A stretch of 64,000 bases of DNA from Oegoconia quadripuncta (GCA_949316235.1 OX438743.1:25603771-25667770), one strand, 5' to 3'; shown: positions 10,876-21,000, counted from the stretch's first letter. Translations and numbers: made by a program. The notes: a model not told the origin generated them from the letters alone.

Positions 10876-10878
10876 TCA
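10876..10878 (-). other. In-frame TGA between RNase H and integrase
   Basis: A single stop codon interrupts an otherwise continuous pol frame. The codons on both sides stay in register and the protein resumes five codons later with family-typical integrase sequence (LTPQELRNSD). BEL/Pao elements usually have one uninterrupted ORF, so this is most simply a recent inactivating mutation. Confidence 0.85.
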
Positions 10879-13800
10879 CAAAATTAAAGCCATAATTCTT
10901 TGAAGTTTATTATAATTAGAATATCTTTGAAAGACCTCATTTGAGTCATTGTTTGATTGTTGTGATGCATTGCATACATTTACAGGGGAATCATAGTCGT
11001 GAGACATAGGCTCCGATAAAGTCCTTTTAGGTATCTGAAAATGAGAAATGATAGTATTATATTGATAATTACTATCTAATAAATAGCTGGGGCCATGCCA
11101 CCATAGATGGTCGCCCTGTAATTTATGGGGCTCAGTACCTCTGGACAATACGTCAGCAGGATTGTCTGCACTTTTGACGTAAGACCATTGAAAGTCTTTG
11201 GTGTAAGTCTTTATGTCTCTGACTCTATTGGAAACATAGGTTCCTTTAGGATTGCTAGAATTTAACCAGGCCAAAACGATCTGTGAGTCGCAGTGTAAAA
11301 ATACTTTTAAACCTGGATATCTACCATGTAGAGTCTTAAATACTCTTGAAGTTAATTCTGCGAGGAGGAGAGCACTATTGAGCTCTAAATTAGGAATAGT
11401 GAGTGTTTTCTTGAGAGGAGCTACACGTGATCTGGAGCAAAGTAAGTTGACTGTCATGTGACCGTCACTATGTATAGCACGCAAGTATAAACAACAACCT
11501 ACCGCTTTGAATGAAGCATCACAGTATCCCACAAGTTCCACTGAAGATACATTCTCACCCACTATCCCCCTTGGGGCTAGAATAGTTCGACATTCCTTTA
11601 AGTTTATTAAAAAATTGTTCCAATACTCTAATTGTTTATTTGGCAAAATAGAATCCCAATCGGCTTTCAAATTCCACAATTCTTGCATGAACAACTTTGC
11701 CTTTACTACAATGGGACCAATTAAGCCCAGTGGGTCAAATATTTTGCCAATGAAACTCAAAATTTCCCGTTTAGTTTTAAGTTCTTTTTCAGGTGTTGTA
11801 GGACAGCCAAACATTAATAAATCGGTATGTACATTATATTTTAGGCCCAATGTTTTTATTATATTATCTTTGTTTAAATCAATTTGTTCAAAATATTTTT
11901 TATTTTCAGGTACATCATTCAACACATCAGGAAAATTTGAGCACCATTTATGTAAATGAAAACTACCTAACATCAGTAGTTCTATAAGTTCTTTTTTCAG
12001 TTTCTCAAGCTGGGCTATATCATCGGCTCCGCAGATGACGTCATCGACGTAAGTATTTTCTATTATAGCCTTTGCAGCCAGTGGATACTTGTGCTCATAC
12101 AAGCGAGCTAGTTCAATTAGGCATCTAGTGCTTAAAAATGTTGAAGCCTTGAGACCATATGTTACAGTCTGTAGCTGCAAACAGATGATGGGACCACTTG
12201 GATCATCTCTCCATAATATGTTTTGTAATGGTCTAAATTTTTCATTAATTAAGCAAAATCTAAACATTTTTTCAATGTCACACATGAGTGTGTAACGATA
12301 TATGCGAAAAAGTGTGAGTATATCAAATAGTTCATTCTGGACAATAGGACCATTTAACATCACATCATTTACTGAAAGACCATTTTTGGATTTAATGTTT
12401 CCTGCAAACACAACACGTACTTTAGTTGTTTTACTGCTGTCATTAAATACAGCATGATGGGCCAGAAAGTAAACTGGATCATTACAAATATCATACCCTG
12501 CAATATCAACAACTTTGGCATGCCCCAGTTCAATATACTCATCAATAAAATTTTTATATTTTGTAAAAAACTCTGGACATGAACGAAATTTCTTTTCTAA
12601 AGTGAGAAATCGCTGCAATGCAAATGAAAAGGAGTCACCAATATTTAATTCCTCCAAAGGACATGTTAATGGAATATCAACTGAAAACTGATTATTCTCC
12701 AATTTTACAGATTTTTTAAAACATTCCTCAGCTTTCTCGAACTCTAAAATTTGTTTATTTTTCGGTTCAGGTACTTTCTCTGATAGCCAAAACTTTTCCA
12801 TGATGTTTTTTAAGTCATCACAATTTTCTTGAACAACAACTTTATTTGTGACCAAATTAACTTTTGAGGCCTCAGATAACATTGAAGTACATTGAACTGA
12901 ACCACCAATAATATAGCCGAACAAAGTATTTTGTAAGGTAATACTATTGCTAAGTTTAATGTGTCCATCGAGTAAAATTTTAAAATAAAAATCAGCACCC
13001 AATAACAGCGAAATTTCTGATGGTACATTAAAATCCATGTCGGCAAGTTTAATATTATTTGGGATTATGAAGCCGGTCTTTTTGATAAAATGTTGTGGTA
13101 ATTTTGTGGTTATAGAATCCACAATGTGACATTTTACATTAAACTTAACATCATACACTGCTGACTGTAAGAACATGTTAACAGACTCATTTATTTTGTT
13201 GGGATTATTACCAATTCCAATAATTTTTGTATTCTGAGTAAATGGACTCAGATTTAATTGATTTACAAGAGAACGCTTCACAATGGATGCTTGGCTTCCG
13301 CTATCGAGCAGAGCTTTCACATAAATTTCTTGACCAAATCTGTCAATAAATGGTACCTTTATAGTAGGTAGTAAAATATCGGTATGTATACAATTATTAG
13401 TATGTAAGGTAATTACATCCTCTTGTTCTGTCTCCTCCGAATGCAAAAGAGTATTGTGATTTCCCTTACAGATTTTGCACTTGAAACTATACTTGCATTT
13501 ATCACCATGAGACTTCAGACATGTAGTGCACAACTTATTTTTGCCTACAAACTGAATGCGATCTACTACGGCAGCCAGTTTAAACTTGGGACATATGAAC
13601 AAGAGGTGATTATTATTACAATATGGACAAATGGTTTGCTTTTGATTTGTATTAGCGGTTACATTTGAAACTTTATTGAAGTTATTTGGTTTAGATTTGA
13701 AATTCCCTACTATAGGGGGACTGTCCTCCAATGCTATTGCCCGTTTTTCCAAAAATGACAGAAATTCCTCGATGGTAGGCAAATTATCTGGGTTTGTTCT

Positions 13801-14625
13801 ATCTAAATGATACGCTCTGTTTGTGTAGCAGTCTAACTTACGTGACAAAATGGAAATCAATAGCATATCCCACTTGTCAGTTGGCTGCTCTAAGTTTTTA
13901 AGAGCATGAAGTTGTTGGCGAACATCAGATATGAAGGACCTGATTGCAGTCGCAGTACCCTTTTGCATCGGAGGTAAGTCCAAAAGAAAATTTATGTGGT
14001 TGGTAACAAGTCTAGCATGATTATCAAATCTTTTTTTCAGCAATTTTATGGCCTCAGAATATGATTCATTCACAATCGGTAAGTTGATTATAATAGACAA
14101 TGCATCACCACTCAAGTATTTTCTTAAATAAAACATCTTCTGAACATTGGATAATGATTTGTTGTTGTCAATAAGGGCATTAAATAAGTCCATGAATGGC
14201 TTGAACTTTGTGAAGTCTTTGCCATCAAAAGTTGAAATTTCAATGTTAGGAAGTTTGGAATTTGAAGTATTCCTATTTTCAGAAACCTCGCTCTGTTGCA
14301 ATACCATCATAGACTCCTTTAATTTTGACAGAACAGCAAAGTATTTGGCTTCCAGTGAAGAAATATCTTCACTGTCATTTTCATCAATGGATGCAATGTC
14401 CAAATTAACCTCCTCATATTCCTTAAAAGTCCTCACTAATTTGTCCATACGAGCCTGGAGCATCTCGGCTCCGGCAGACGCTAATGAAATAGGATCACTT
14501 ACATAGTTCTCGATTCGTGTGATAGTTCCTTTCAGAAAACCGCGCTTAAGACGTAAACGTTTCAAGTCCGCCTCCATTGTAGTAGTCTCCTCGGGAGACC
14601 GAAATAAATACCGCGCGTAATTCAC
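10876..14625 (-). CDS. BEL gag-pol: Gag, protease, RT and RNase H
   Basis: A 1249-residue polyprotein. Residues about 125-285 form the DUF1759 Gag domain (IEISTFDGKDFTKFKPF). Cys/His knuckles occupy 333-395 (CPYCNNNHLLFICP; CKICKGNHNTLLH). The aspartic protease active site DSGSQAS is at 441-447. The reverse transcriptase includes VTYGLKAS and the catalytic YVDD at 859-862. The Peptidase_A17-type region is followed by RNase H with CDAS at 1035-1038 and ADNPADVLSRG. Domain order and length are typical of BEL/Pao. The start MNYARYLF lies 495 bp inside the 5' LTR. The frame stops at a TGA (10876-10878) before the integrase. The downstream frame continues without any shift, so this is one point nonsense mutation or, less likely, readthrough. 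Confidence 0.95.
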   Translation of the reverse strand: MNYARYLFRSPEETTTMEADLKRLRLKRGFLKGTITRIENYVSDPISLASAGAEMLQARMDKLVRTFKEYEEVNLDIASIDENDSEDISSLEAKYFAVLSKLKESMMVLQQSEVSENRNTSNSKLPNIEISTFDGKDFTKFKPFMDLFNALIDNNKSLSNVQKMFYLRKYLSGDALSIIINLPIVNESYSEAIKLLKKRFDNHARLVTNHINFLLDLPPMQKGTATAIRSFISDVRQQLHALKNLEQPTDKWDMLLISILSRKLDCYTNRAYHLDRTNPDNLPTIEEFLSFLEKRAIALEDSPPIVGNFKSKPNNFNKVSNVTANTNQKQTICPYCNNNHLLFICPKFKLAAVVDRIQFVGKNKLCTTCLKSHGDKCKYSFKCKICKGNHNTLLHSEETEQEDVITLHTNNCIHTDILLPTIKVPFIDRFGQEIYVKALLDSGSQASIVKRSLVNQLNLSPFTQNTKIIGIGNNPNKINESVNMFLQSAVYDVKFNVKCHIVDSITTKLPQHFIKKTGFIIPNNIKLADMDFNVPSEISLLLGADFYFKILLDGHIKLSNSITLQNTLFGYIIGGSVQCTSMLSEASKVNLVTNKVVVQENCDDLKNIMEKFWLSEKVPEPKNKQILEFEKAEECFKKSVKLENNQFSVDIPLTCPLEELNIGDSFSFALQRFLTLEKKFRSCPEFFTKYKNFIDEYIELGHAKVVDIAGYDICNDPVYFLAHHAVFNDSSKTTKVRVVFAGNIKSKNGLSVNDVMLNGPIVQNELFDILTLFRIYRYTLMCDIEKMFRFCLINEKFRPLQNILWRDDPSGPIICLQLQTVTYGLKASTFLSTRCLIELARLYEHKYPLAAKAIIENTYVDDVICGADDIAQLEKLKKELIELLMLGSFHLHKWCSNFPDVLNDVPENKKYFEQIDLNKDNIIKTLGLKYNVHTDLLMFGCPTTPEKELKTKREILSFIGKIFDPLGLIGPIVVKAKLFMQELWNLKADWDSILPNKQLEYWNNFLINLKECRTILAPRGIVGENVSSVELVGYCDASFKAVGCCLYLRAIHSDGHMTVNLLCSRSRVAPLKKTLTIPNLELNSALLLAELTSRVFKTLHGRYPGLKVFLHCDSQIVLAWLNSSNPKGTYVSNRVRDIKTYTKDFQWSYVKSADNPADVLSRGTEPHKLQGDHLWWHGPSYLLDSNYQYNTIISHFQIPKRTLSEPMSHDYDSPVNVCNASQQSNNDSNEVFQRYSNYNKLQRIMALIL

Positions 14626-15120
14626 TTTTAATCACTAGCACTATCAGCTTTTATTTACTTGTAATCTCACTTTGTATACGTAAAGACCGCACTTTGTTAT
14701 TGTTTACTTTCCGTTTGACGTAGAAGTGACAGCTAACCTTTGACGTACCACCAGTATGAAGTCGCAACAAGTATGGCCGCCAAATACGAACGGAACGCAC
14801 GAAGATCACGTCGCGTCTAGGATACACCATAGACAAGATTTTCAAACCACCGTCATTTATGATGACCGCATGCAATCTTGAAAATTTGACCCAATATGCT
14901 CCAAATTTATAGAATTTGGAATTAGGTCTCCACAGGAACTGAAGAAATGGACTCCGCTGAACCGTACATGGGACAAATACTGCGAGAGTCAGCGAGAACT
15001 TCGCCGCCCGCCACGGAATGTCGACCTATACAGAAGTCGCCGCCGCGCACTAAACCGAAGAAAAACTCGCGAAATAACACTTTCACTGGTTAATCACTGT
15101 CGAAGGACCACAACCTAGCC
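14626..15120 (-). promoter_or_regulatory. BEL leader with candidate primer binding site
   Basis: Untranslated leader between the 5' LTR and gag. Ten bases inside the LTR, positions 15097-15110 read TGGTCCTTCGACAG on the minus strand, which begins with the TGG complementary to a tRNA CCA end. The particular tRNA cannot be named from this sequence alone. A packaging signal is expected here but not recognisable. Short open frames in this leader have no domain. Confidence 0.6.
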
Positions 15121-15307
15121 TGTTAAGTAAATAGGCTACTTGAAATTTTGGAATATTTAATTTATTGCACTCAACGAGCACCTGTTCATAGCACAGGTAC
15201 AAGACCAAGAGGGCGAACAACGTAAGGTGTTGCCACTCCACAAAAATATATAAAAAAGGGCTGTTCACAGACAACCATTGTCATTTTTGTATGTTCTGTA
15301 CTGAACA
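15121..15307 (-). repeat. BEL 5' LTR
   Basis: 187 bp, identical at every base to 3992-4178. In element orientation it starts TGTTCAGTACAGAAC and contains a TATA-like run followed by an AATAAA signal, giving promoter and polyadenylation functions. It is followed on the plus-strand right by the target duplication GTATT (15308-15312). Confidence 0.95.
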
Positions 15308-15861
15308 GTATTGTAAGATTGTGGGAAGTTATGTCTAGAAATGGGTTCTAATTCTACGACTTATATATCTTGACTGAGTGAGTTAGTTAGAGTTTTTATA
15401 TAAAATATCTCGTAGTTGACATAAGCTGCATAACGTAAGCTTAGCGTTTTGTATTGACCTGCTGCATTTTGTAACTCTATGTTAATAATCTGCACAATTT
15501 TTGATGCGGAATCGTGTATGAAGTGCGTATAATTCATTTTCATAATTTCCTGTCTTTCTACTATTATCATCGATAGGTTCGCGTGAAAATTTTTTTCACG
15601 CTTTTCTTAGTAGATAAAACAGCGCCATCTCTTAGAATCCTCGAGAACTAATAGGACTGCTGAGAATAACCGGTCAAAATCAAAACTGCGCACGGCAAAA
15701 TTTTTTTTTAGTCTGTGCTCACAACCTATAAAAGTGCAATAAAAAATTGCTATATTGATTTAAAAAAAAATGAGTTTTACGAAAAATATATAATGTTTGT
15801 TATACGAAGTATTTTAAAGAATTTTGACAATTTTGCAACTCTCCAACAAATACTAGATGTA
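15308..15861. other. Non-coding stretch right of the BEL element
   Basis: Host or old repeat sequence next to the right LTR. No ORF with a recognisable domain and no match to other parts of the window was noticed. Confidence 0.4.
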
Positions 15862-16002
15862 AATTCGGATGTACACCAACTAAACTAAAACCAGTTTTGG
15901 AGTGGTGCCGTCGCATCGTACTGTTCCAGGGAGAAAGAGACTACAGTACTACTTTAAAACTGGTTTTAGTTTAGTTGGTGTACATCCGAATCGACACCAT
16001 TA
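15862..16002. mobile_element. Palindromic MITE family D, copy 1
   Basis: About 140 bp with long terminal inverted repeats: ATTCGGATGTACACCAAC on the left and its complement on the right, each running through CTAAACTAAAACCAGTTTT. The non-palindromic core contains GTGCCGTCGCATCGTA and CCAGGGAGAAAGAGAC. The outermost GGTGTCG of the left end is lost here but present in copies at 52930 and 56001. No coding capacity. Confidence 0.85.
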
Positions 16003-16014
16003 TTGTAATACTGT

Positions 16015-16110
16015 GCCATTCTTGTTCTAACCGAGTATTGGCTGACTAAGCATTCTGCCTTACCTATACTACCAGGATTTAGTCTATACAGCAGCAATTT
16101 AAATTACCTA
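16015..16110 (+). pseudogene. LINE endonuclease remnant
   Basis: In the frame starting at 16018 the translation reads ILVLTEYWLTKHSALPILPG followed by FSLYSSN. This matches the LCITEHW-type segment near the start of LINE endonuclease domains, also present in the ORF2 at 4785-7676. The frame closes soon after and nothing else of the element is recognisable. A 101-codon frame at 16128-16433 in another register shows no homology. Confidence 0.5.
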
Positions 16111-16893
16111 CAATCAAAACGACGAATGTGAGAAATAGTCTGGTAATGAATATTGCCGTCGATGAACCAAATATACAAGACTTTAATCGACTACAAATCA
16201 AAATAAGCTCCTGCAATATTAGCGGTATATATGGTCTAACAAAATTAACCCGACAAACGTTGCAGGGTGTATGTAGAGAATGTACCTATTGCGAAAAAAA
16301 TAAAACATTAAAGTTAACAGATTTTATTAAAAAAATAAAATTTAGAAATGTAAATTTTGTGAGTTGGACATTAATGGCCGCGCGCTCTAAGTACTTTGCC
16401 ACAATACACAAACACGTGGCTCGGTATCTTTGAAGACGCCGAAAGGCAACCACTCGCCGCTCACTCGCAACAGTGAGAAGAGGTTGTGCCCCAACGGTGA
16501 GAACGTATTCTTACACGTGATGATGATGAACTAGATCATGCGCTAAATGACTATAATTATAGTTAGCTTCATAGTTTTCGCGTCGCGAATTCGCTCAGTT
16601 AGTTCCTTTGTGAATTTTACGACAGCGCCGAGTACATGGATCGTAAACAACGTACCGAGTCGAACATCTCGACTGGCGGAATATACACTATGATAAGACT
16701 CTTTGTGCTTTTATTGAGATGACATTTACTTTGTGGTGTGTAACTTTGTTGTGAGTAACGTTAAGTCCCCTTCGATTTGCGATACGTGAATGGTTTCTCC
16801 GTTAGAACGTATTATGCCAGAGTAAAATGTTTTTATAGATCATTATTAAATAAATAGGTTTACTTTTATTTCAGACAATCTACAAGTCGTTTT
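16111..16893. other. Non-coding stretch
   Basis: No supported gene or repeat. It contains an unconvincing 101-codon open frame (16128-16433) rich in Lys/Asn/Ile without a recognised motif. Confidence 0.4.
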
Positions 16894-17222
16894 AACCGCC
16901 TCCGTGGCTCAATGTAAACAACATTGGATTTACGATTCGGAGGTCGCGGGTTCGATCCAGCCTTCGGTACATGTTTAAGTACTCGGTTTGGTTAGTGGTA
17001 GGGCATTTTAAATGTCCACCTGGTAAGCTATTCACCATCTTATCTAAATCTGCCCCCAATCAGCAATGTTAATAGCATTGTTGTGTTCCGGTTGTCATAG
17101 ATAAGATAGCCAGTCCCCCAAATGTGTTGGGGTTTCCGGGTCAGTACGCTTCCACCTTCGACCTCGTCTTCACTTAACATCAGGTGTGATCAAGTACGAA
17201 CCCGTCGTGCATTAAAAAAAAA
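16894..17222 (+). mobile_element. SINE-B, near full length
   Basis: The tRNA-like head ACCGCCTCCGTGGCTCAATG (A box) is followed by CGGAGGTCGCGGGTTCGATC (B box). The body shared by all copies follows, ending CACTTAACATCAGGTGTG and an A-rich tail. RNA polymerase III boxes in a tRNA-like arrangement define a SINE. This is a mobile repeat, not a tRNA gene. Confidence 0.9.
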
Positions 17223-17351
17223 GTTCATAATTTACAAATTGAAATGAAAAATATCTAGACAGTAAATTTACTTTATAATTATTAAACAATTGCTATGTGT
17301 GTATGTAATTATAGCACCAGAATCAGAACTACCTTGTACGACACAAGTATT

Positions 17352-17590
17352 GACGACCGGTTGGTGTAGTGGATAGTGATCTTTACAGCGAAACCAACGG
17401 TTGCAGGTTCGAATCCCGCGACGGGTAAATGTTTGTGTGATGAATACGAACATTTATTCCGGAGTCATGGATGTTCATATAAATATTTATGTATGTTTAT
17501 CCATTATAAAGTATCCATAGTACAAGCATTGCTTAGTTTGGAACTACATAGATGATTGGTGTAAGTGTCCGAAATATTTATTTATTATTT
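17352..17590 (+). mobile_element. SINE-A copy 1 (subfamily a)
   Basis: The tRNA-derived head GACGACCGGTTGGTGTAGTG and B box GGTTCGAATCCC are followed by GGGTAAATGTTTGTGTGATG, TTATGTATGTTTATCC and the subfamily end GATGATTGGTGTAAGTGTCC with an ATTTATT tail. Related copies occur at 31860, 50111 and 53362. Confidence 0.9.
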
Positions 17591-17816
17591 ATGTTTAACC
17601 TCTACTTTAAAATAATAATTATCAATCTTATGTTATGGTAGCAATAAGAACCATAGAAATCGAGACCAATGCCAAGATCCAAGAAATTTCAGCTAAAAAA
17701 TTTACAATACGCTTCATAAATATAATGAAGTGTATATATTGTAAAATTTTTGTGCAATAAAATGTACTTGATTGAAAAATAAACATCTGTGTAAACAATA
17801 ACCGCAATGAAATCTA

Positions 17817-18244
17817 TTAGGTCCTTACCTATGAAATTGGCGTTTTGTATGAAGAATTTCATTAAGACTGTTTTCTCCATAGCACAAACATTTTTGATTT
17901 TTTTTTGGGAACGGCAAATCTAAATTTAGCTAAACTTTGTGTGTATTATCGGATAACATTAAGTTAAGTATAGGCAGCGTTAATTTTTAAAAGTAACCGC
18001 TTTATAAAAGTATCAGCGAATCTAAGAAATGATTGAAAATGACATGAAAAGTGCTCTGTTCAATTGTTTTTTATTAAGTGATTTAGACCAGAAATGAAAA
18101 AAATATTTCATGTGAAACCTTGAAATAATATTCCATTTTCCAAATAAAAAACAAATTTGGATATAGCTTTGAAAATCGTAGAAATTGGTACATATGATTA
18201 ACGAAGAAAAAAGCTTCAATTTCATAGGTAAAGATCCAATATTT
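17817..18244 (-). mobile_element. MITE family E, copy 1
   Basis: About 425 bp with imperfect terminal inverted repeats: GGTCCTTACCTATGAAATTG at the left and a complement of GGATCTTTACCTATGAAATTG type at the right, both next to ATATT/AATATT. Two more copies occur at 47080-47502 (opposite orientation) and 50791-51203. A short open frame inside (18022-18225, minus) is recognisable in all three copies. Confidence 0.85.
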
Positions 18245-18640
18245 AGGTATTATTTATAATTAGATTAAAGGCTTCTCGAGTGCAGTTGAGATATTTGATT
18301 TATGCTGTATTTAAAGAGAAATCTTAATTTACCCAATGAGGACGCCACTAGACGGAATAACCCCTATTACACTAAGCGGAAATATCTCCCTTTGATGTCC
18401 TTCCATGAACTACTACTCATTTAAATGTAATTAAAATTGTAAGACCATCCATACGAATTATGAACCTTTCGTTCTTAGTATTATGTTTCATAGGAAACCT
18501 TAATAAGACATGGTTCCATTTTCATAACCTACTCGTATCACACTAATTACATCATTAAATGAAATATGGAATTCTAAATTTAAAGGGTAGGCTTCATCAT
18601 CCAAGGCTTCAAGGGACCAATGAATATAATATCTACACCG
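18245..18640. other. Non-coding stretch
   Basis: No gene or recognised repeat. Confidence 0.4.
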
Positions 18641-18862
18641 TGACTATACAGGGTGAATTTAAATCCGTGTAATTCCCATTAACTGGTGACATCACTCTTG
18701 ATTACGAACAACTTTCTCCAAGGAACCATAGTCGAATTAGATAAAAAAAAAATTGTTTCCGCATGCGAAGTACACCATTCTGAAACCACCTTTAGTATGA
18801 AAATCCAACAATTTTCCGCCAAATTCGAATATGGTTCCCAGTAGAAAGTTTTATTTTATATG
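18641..18862 (+). repeat. Fold-back repeat family J, copy 1
   Basis: Begins TACAGGGTGAATTTAAATCC and contains GATTACGAACAACTTTC, CCATAGTCGAATTAG and CACCTTTAGTATGAAAATCC. The same order appears at 63700-64000, where the right part folds back on the left. Likely a non-autonomous DNA element. Class unknown. Confidence 0.6.
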
Positions 18863-18869
18863 TCGTAAA

Positions 18870-19440
18870 TAACGATAAATTAACGATAGAATTCATAATT
18901 TAGACAGTTAGATGACTATCATAATACGCGGTTTGCAATGGGAAGTAAACCCTGGTGGCGCTGGTGTCGTTGGAAACGGTGCGGTGACGACTTGACAGTA
19001 ATATAAGGTCTGCACATCGAAAATGAGGGGAACTTTGCTACCAGCCTTCAAAGGAGTCTGAGCTCCACTGAACACATCAACGACAGTGAGTGATTCTGAT
19101 TACCTACTATCACCGACGCGTGGAAGAACCCGGTGAGTCGTTAGTTAATAAGAAGTTGGTCATGGGATGTGAGCAAGGAGGACTGATACTAGGTCCGGCT
19201 GAATTCCACAGACTGCACGCGAGGGCCAATTTGTATGGCATGAGGGCGTGCATATGTTTACTTTTCACCAGTAATCATCTCGGGTTCCATGATCACAATC
19301 GAATGTGAATACGTTGTCTATTCGCCTATAGTAGCTTGCAATTATGTCGCCATTGCCCGAGCAACCCTTTACCACGCGACTGGCACCGTCCCGGTCGCTA
19401 GCAACGCCACCCGCCAATCTACGACATATATGATTAACTG
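18870..19440 (+). repeat. Repeat family H, copy 1
   Basis: A segment of about 570 bp with blocks GACTATCATAATACGCGG, ACCTACTATCACCGACGCG, AGTCGTTAGTTAATAAGAAG, GGCATGAGGGCGTGCATATG and GGCACCGTCCCGGTCGCTAG. The blocks recur in reversed order and orientation at 61365-62030. A 72-codon frame (19090-19308) is not kept in the other copy, so I do not call a gene. Confidence 0.6.
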
Positions 19441-19671
19441 GATACGCGTTTGACCACAATCTCACCTGATGGAAAATGACGATGTGGTCGAAAATGGCTT
19501 CTTCTTCATCGCGTGCTTACGCGATCTTAGTAAATGCCTATTCATTTTGCTCTTGACGATCTCAAGGTTGTAGGATTCAGGAAAGACTGACGCCGGAACG
19601 GAGTTCCATGCCTTGGCTATTATGAATGAAGAGTCGAACTGCTTAGTGAGAAAGTTCGGTATGTTAACTAC
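19441..19671. repeat. Lepidopteran-type repeat similar to family G
   Basis: Includes TCTCACCTGATGGAAAATG and GGAACGGAGTTCCATGCCTT, wording similar in structure to the CACCTGATGGAAAGT repeat at 31518 and 52345. Low similarity, so the assignment is tentative. Confidence 0.35.
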
Positions 19672-20110
19672 ATATACAGGGTGTAATCGTTAAGTGTGCA
19701 CAGGCGATTATTCCGTAACTATTATAGATATCAAAAAACTTTAAACTGATATCGAAAGTACTTTACCTAATGAGTAAAATGACATTAATAACTTTTTTAA
19801 AATAAAACGAGAAATATCCAAAAAAATTATATTAAACACTCCCATACATTTTATTTCTTAGTAAGTACAAAATTTTGTACCTATTCAAAGCAGATGTTCG
19901 AAGTGACGTCCTCGTTGTGCAGTACTTCTCTATCTGGGTACTCTCTTCTGTAGGCAATAATGGCTGCCCTATTGTTACAATCATGTTTGTAGTACATTTT
20001 TAACATGTCCCTTTTTTCTCTATTGGAATATGCCATTTTTTAATTAATAAATGCAACAATCACGATTATTGACGCAAATTGAAAAAACGCAATAAATTGG
20101 CGGGAACGAG
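19672..20110 (-). mobile_element. Internally deleted DNA transposon with DUF4817-like ORF
   Basis: The left edge TACAGGGTGTAATCGTTAAG is a typical transposon terminus with flanking TA. A short minus-strand ORF (19881-20036) resembles the N-terminal DUF4817 helix-turn-helix of an insect transposase. The catalytic DDE part is absent, so the element is non-autonomous. The right edge, near GGCGGGAACGAGAATCC, is not precisely defined. Confidence 0.55.
19881..20036 (-). CDS. DUF4817-like transposase N-terminal fragment, 51 aa
   Basis: A short ORF of 51 codons. It starts MAYSNREKRDMLKMYYKHD and continues with NNRAAIIAYRREYPDRE. The spacing of a DM(L/I)xxY motif, an Asn-x-x-Ala-Ala block and YPDR matches the DUF4817 DNA-binding domain found at the start of insect DDE transposases. 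It then runs into unrelated residues and stops after CFE, so the protein is cut off after the DNA-binding domain by an internal deletion. It might still bind transposon ends. No catalytic residues remain. Confidence 0.55.
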   Translation of the reverse strand: MAYSNREKRDMLKMYYKHDCNNRAAIIAYRREYPDREVLHNEDVTSNICFE

Positions 20111-20177
20111 AATCCGCGATAAAGAATTTGAATTTAGAACGAACACCAAATAGTATCTTTTTTTTGTTTAAAATATA

Positions 20178-20395
20178 TCCCGCTAGGGCCAGATGTTTGT
20201 GTGGTGATAACGGACATGTGTTCCCGAGTTATGAGTGTTTTCCATTTATATTATGTATCTATTTATAAAAAAAATGTATTTGTGTAATTTGTTGGTTGGT
20301 TGGTTGATACCAACTGGTGTCCATAATACAAACCTAGATGCTTAGTGTGGAACCAGATGGCGCTGCATGTATGTGCAAAATATTAATTTATTTAT
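20178..20395 (+). mobile_element. SINE-A (subfamily b), 5'-truncated
   Basis: Lacks the tRNA-like head. Starts at CCCGCTAGGG and continues GTTTGTGTGGTGATAACGG, the GGTTGATACC block, and the subfamily b end GGAACCAGATGGCGCTGC with ATTTATTTATT. A GGTTGGTTGGTTG run is local slippage. Confidence 0.8.
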
Positions 20396-20539
20396 TAGCT
20401 GTTAACAAATAAAGAACTCAAAGGAAAAGAAGATCCTGGATATCTTCTAGGATCAGGCTACTTGTCAAGACAAATCAAGCTCCATCATCAGACCCTGGAT
20501 ACTATTTACGATCAGACCTTGTGAAGACAAATTAACTGA

Positions 20540-21000
20540 GCTCAAACTCAATGGGGTTGCATAGTATACTCACAGAATTCGTATGACCACCTTCCTACTC
20601 GATCATAGTACCAGCTTAATGACACTATATTCCAGAGTGATGCGGTCGCTGACATAGCACAGCTGATTAGCAGGTTGAAGTGGCAGATCCCACCTCCGCT
20701 CTCCTCCCACTGTAACTCCTGTAAGCCCGGATCAACAGTGGTACTCTGCACGGCGCCTACTGAATGTACACGGTGCCCTACGTGACTCTATTGCTACCTT
20801 GGACCCCAGACTAATTAAAGAAAGAATTTAAGGGTGGAAAGTAGGAAAGAAAGAAAGTCCCACCTCCCCCCCAGCAAATAGGAGTGTAGCTAATGTGACG
20901 CAAAAAGCCAAAGCGGCTAGCCCTATGGGGGAGAGAGTCAAGTGAAGCTCGACTCCCTAATTTAATACACCACGGACAGCGCCAGATCGCAGTGAGCGTT
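20540..21000 (+). repeat. Repeat family L, copy 1
   Basis: Contains CCCACTGTAACTCCTGTAAG, CGGATCAACAGTGGTAC, a purine-rich GAAAGAAAGAAAG stretch, AGCAAATAGGAGTGTAGC and CACCACGGACAGCGCCAG. These appear in reverse complement at 57540-57905. More GC-rich than its surroundings. Class unknown. Confidence 0.55.

Larger units (their letters stand above)
3987..15312 (-). mobile_element. BEL/Pao LTR retrotransposon, with nested LINE
   Basis: A complete BEL/Pao-type element on the minus strand. Identical 187-bp LTRs (3992-4178 and 15121-15307) start TGTT and end AACA and are flanked by the direct repeat GTATT at 3987-3991 and 15308-15312, which is a 5-bp target duplication. The internal order is Gag (DUF1759), Cys/His knuckles, aspartic protease, reverse transcriptase, RNase H, integrase and DUF5641, which is diagnostic for BEL/Pao. 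A 5.2-kb LINE splits the element between integrase and DUF5641. Without it the element is about 6.1 kb, normal for the family. Identical LTRs mean recent insertion. One in-frame TGA interrupts pol. Confidence 0.95.

Noticed and set aside
16720..16752. Possible first exon MTFTLWCVTLL before GTGAGT
   Set aside because: Only 11 codons, no promoter or partner exon.
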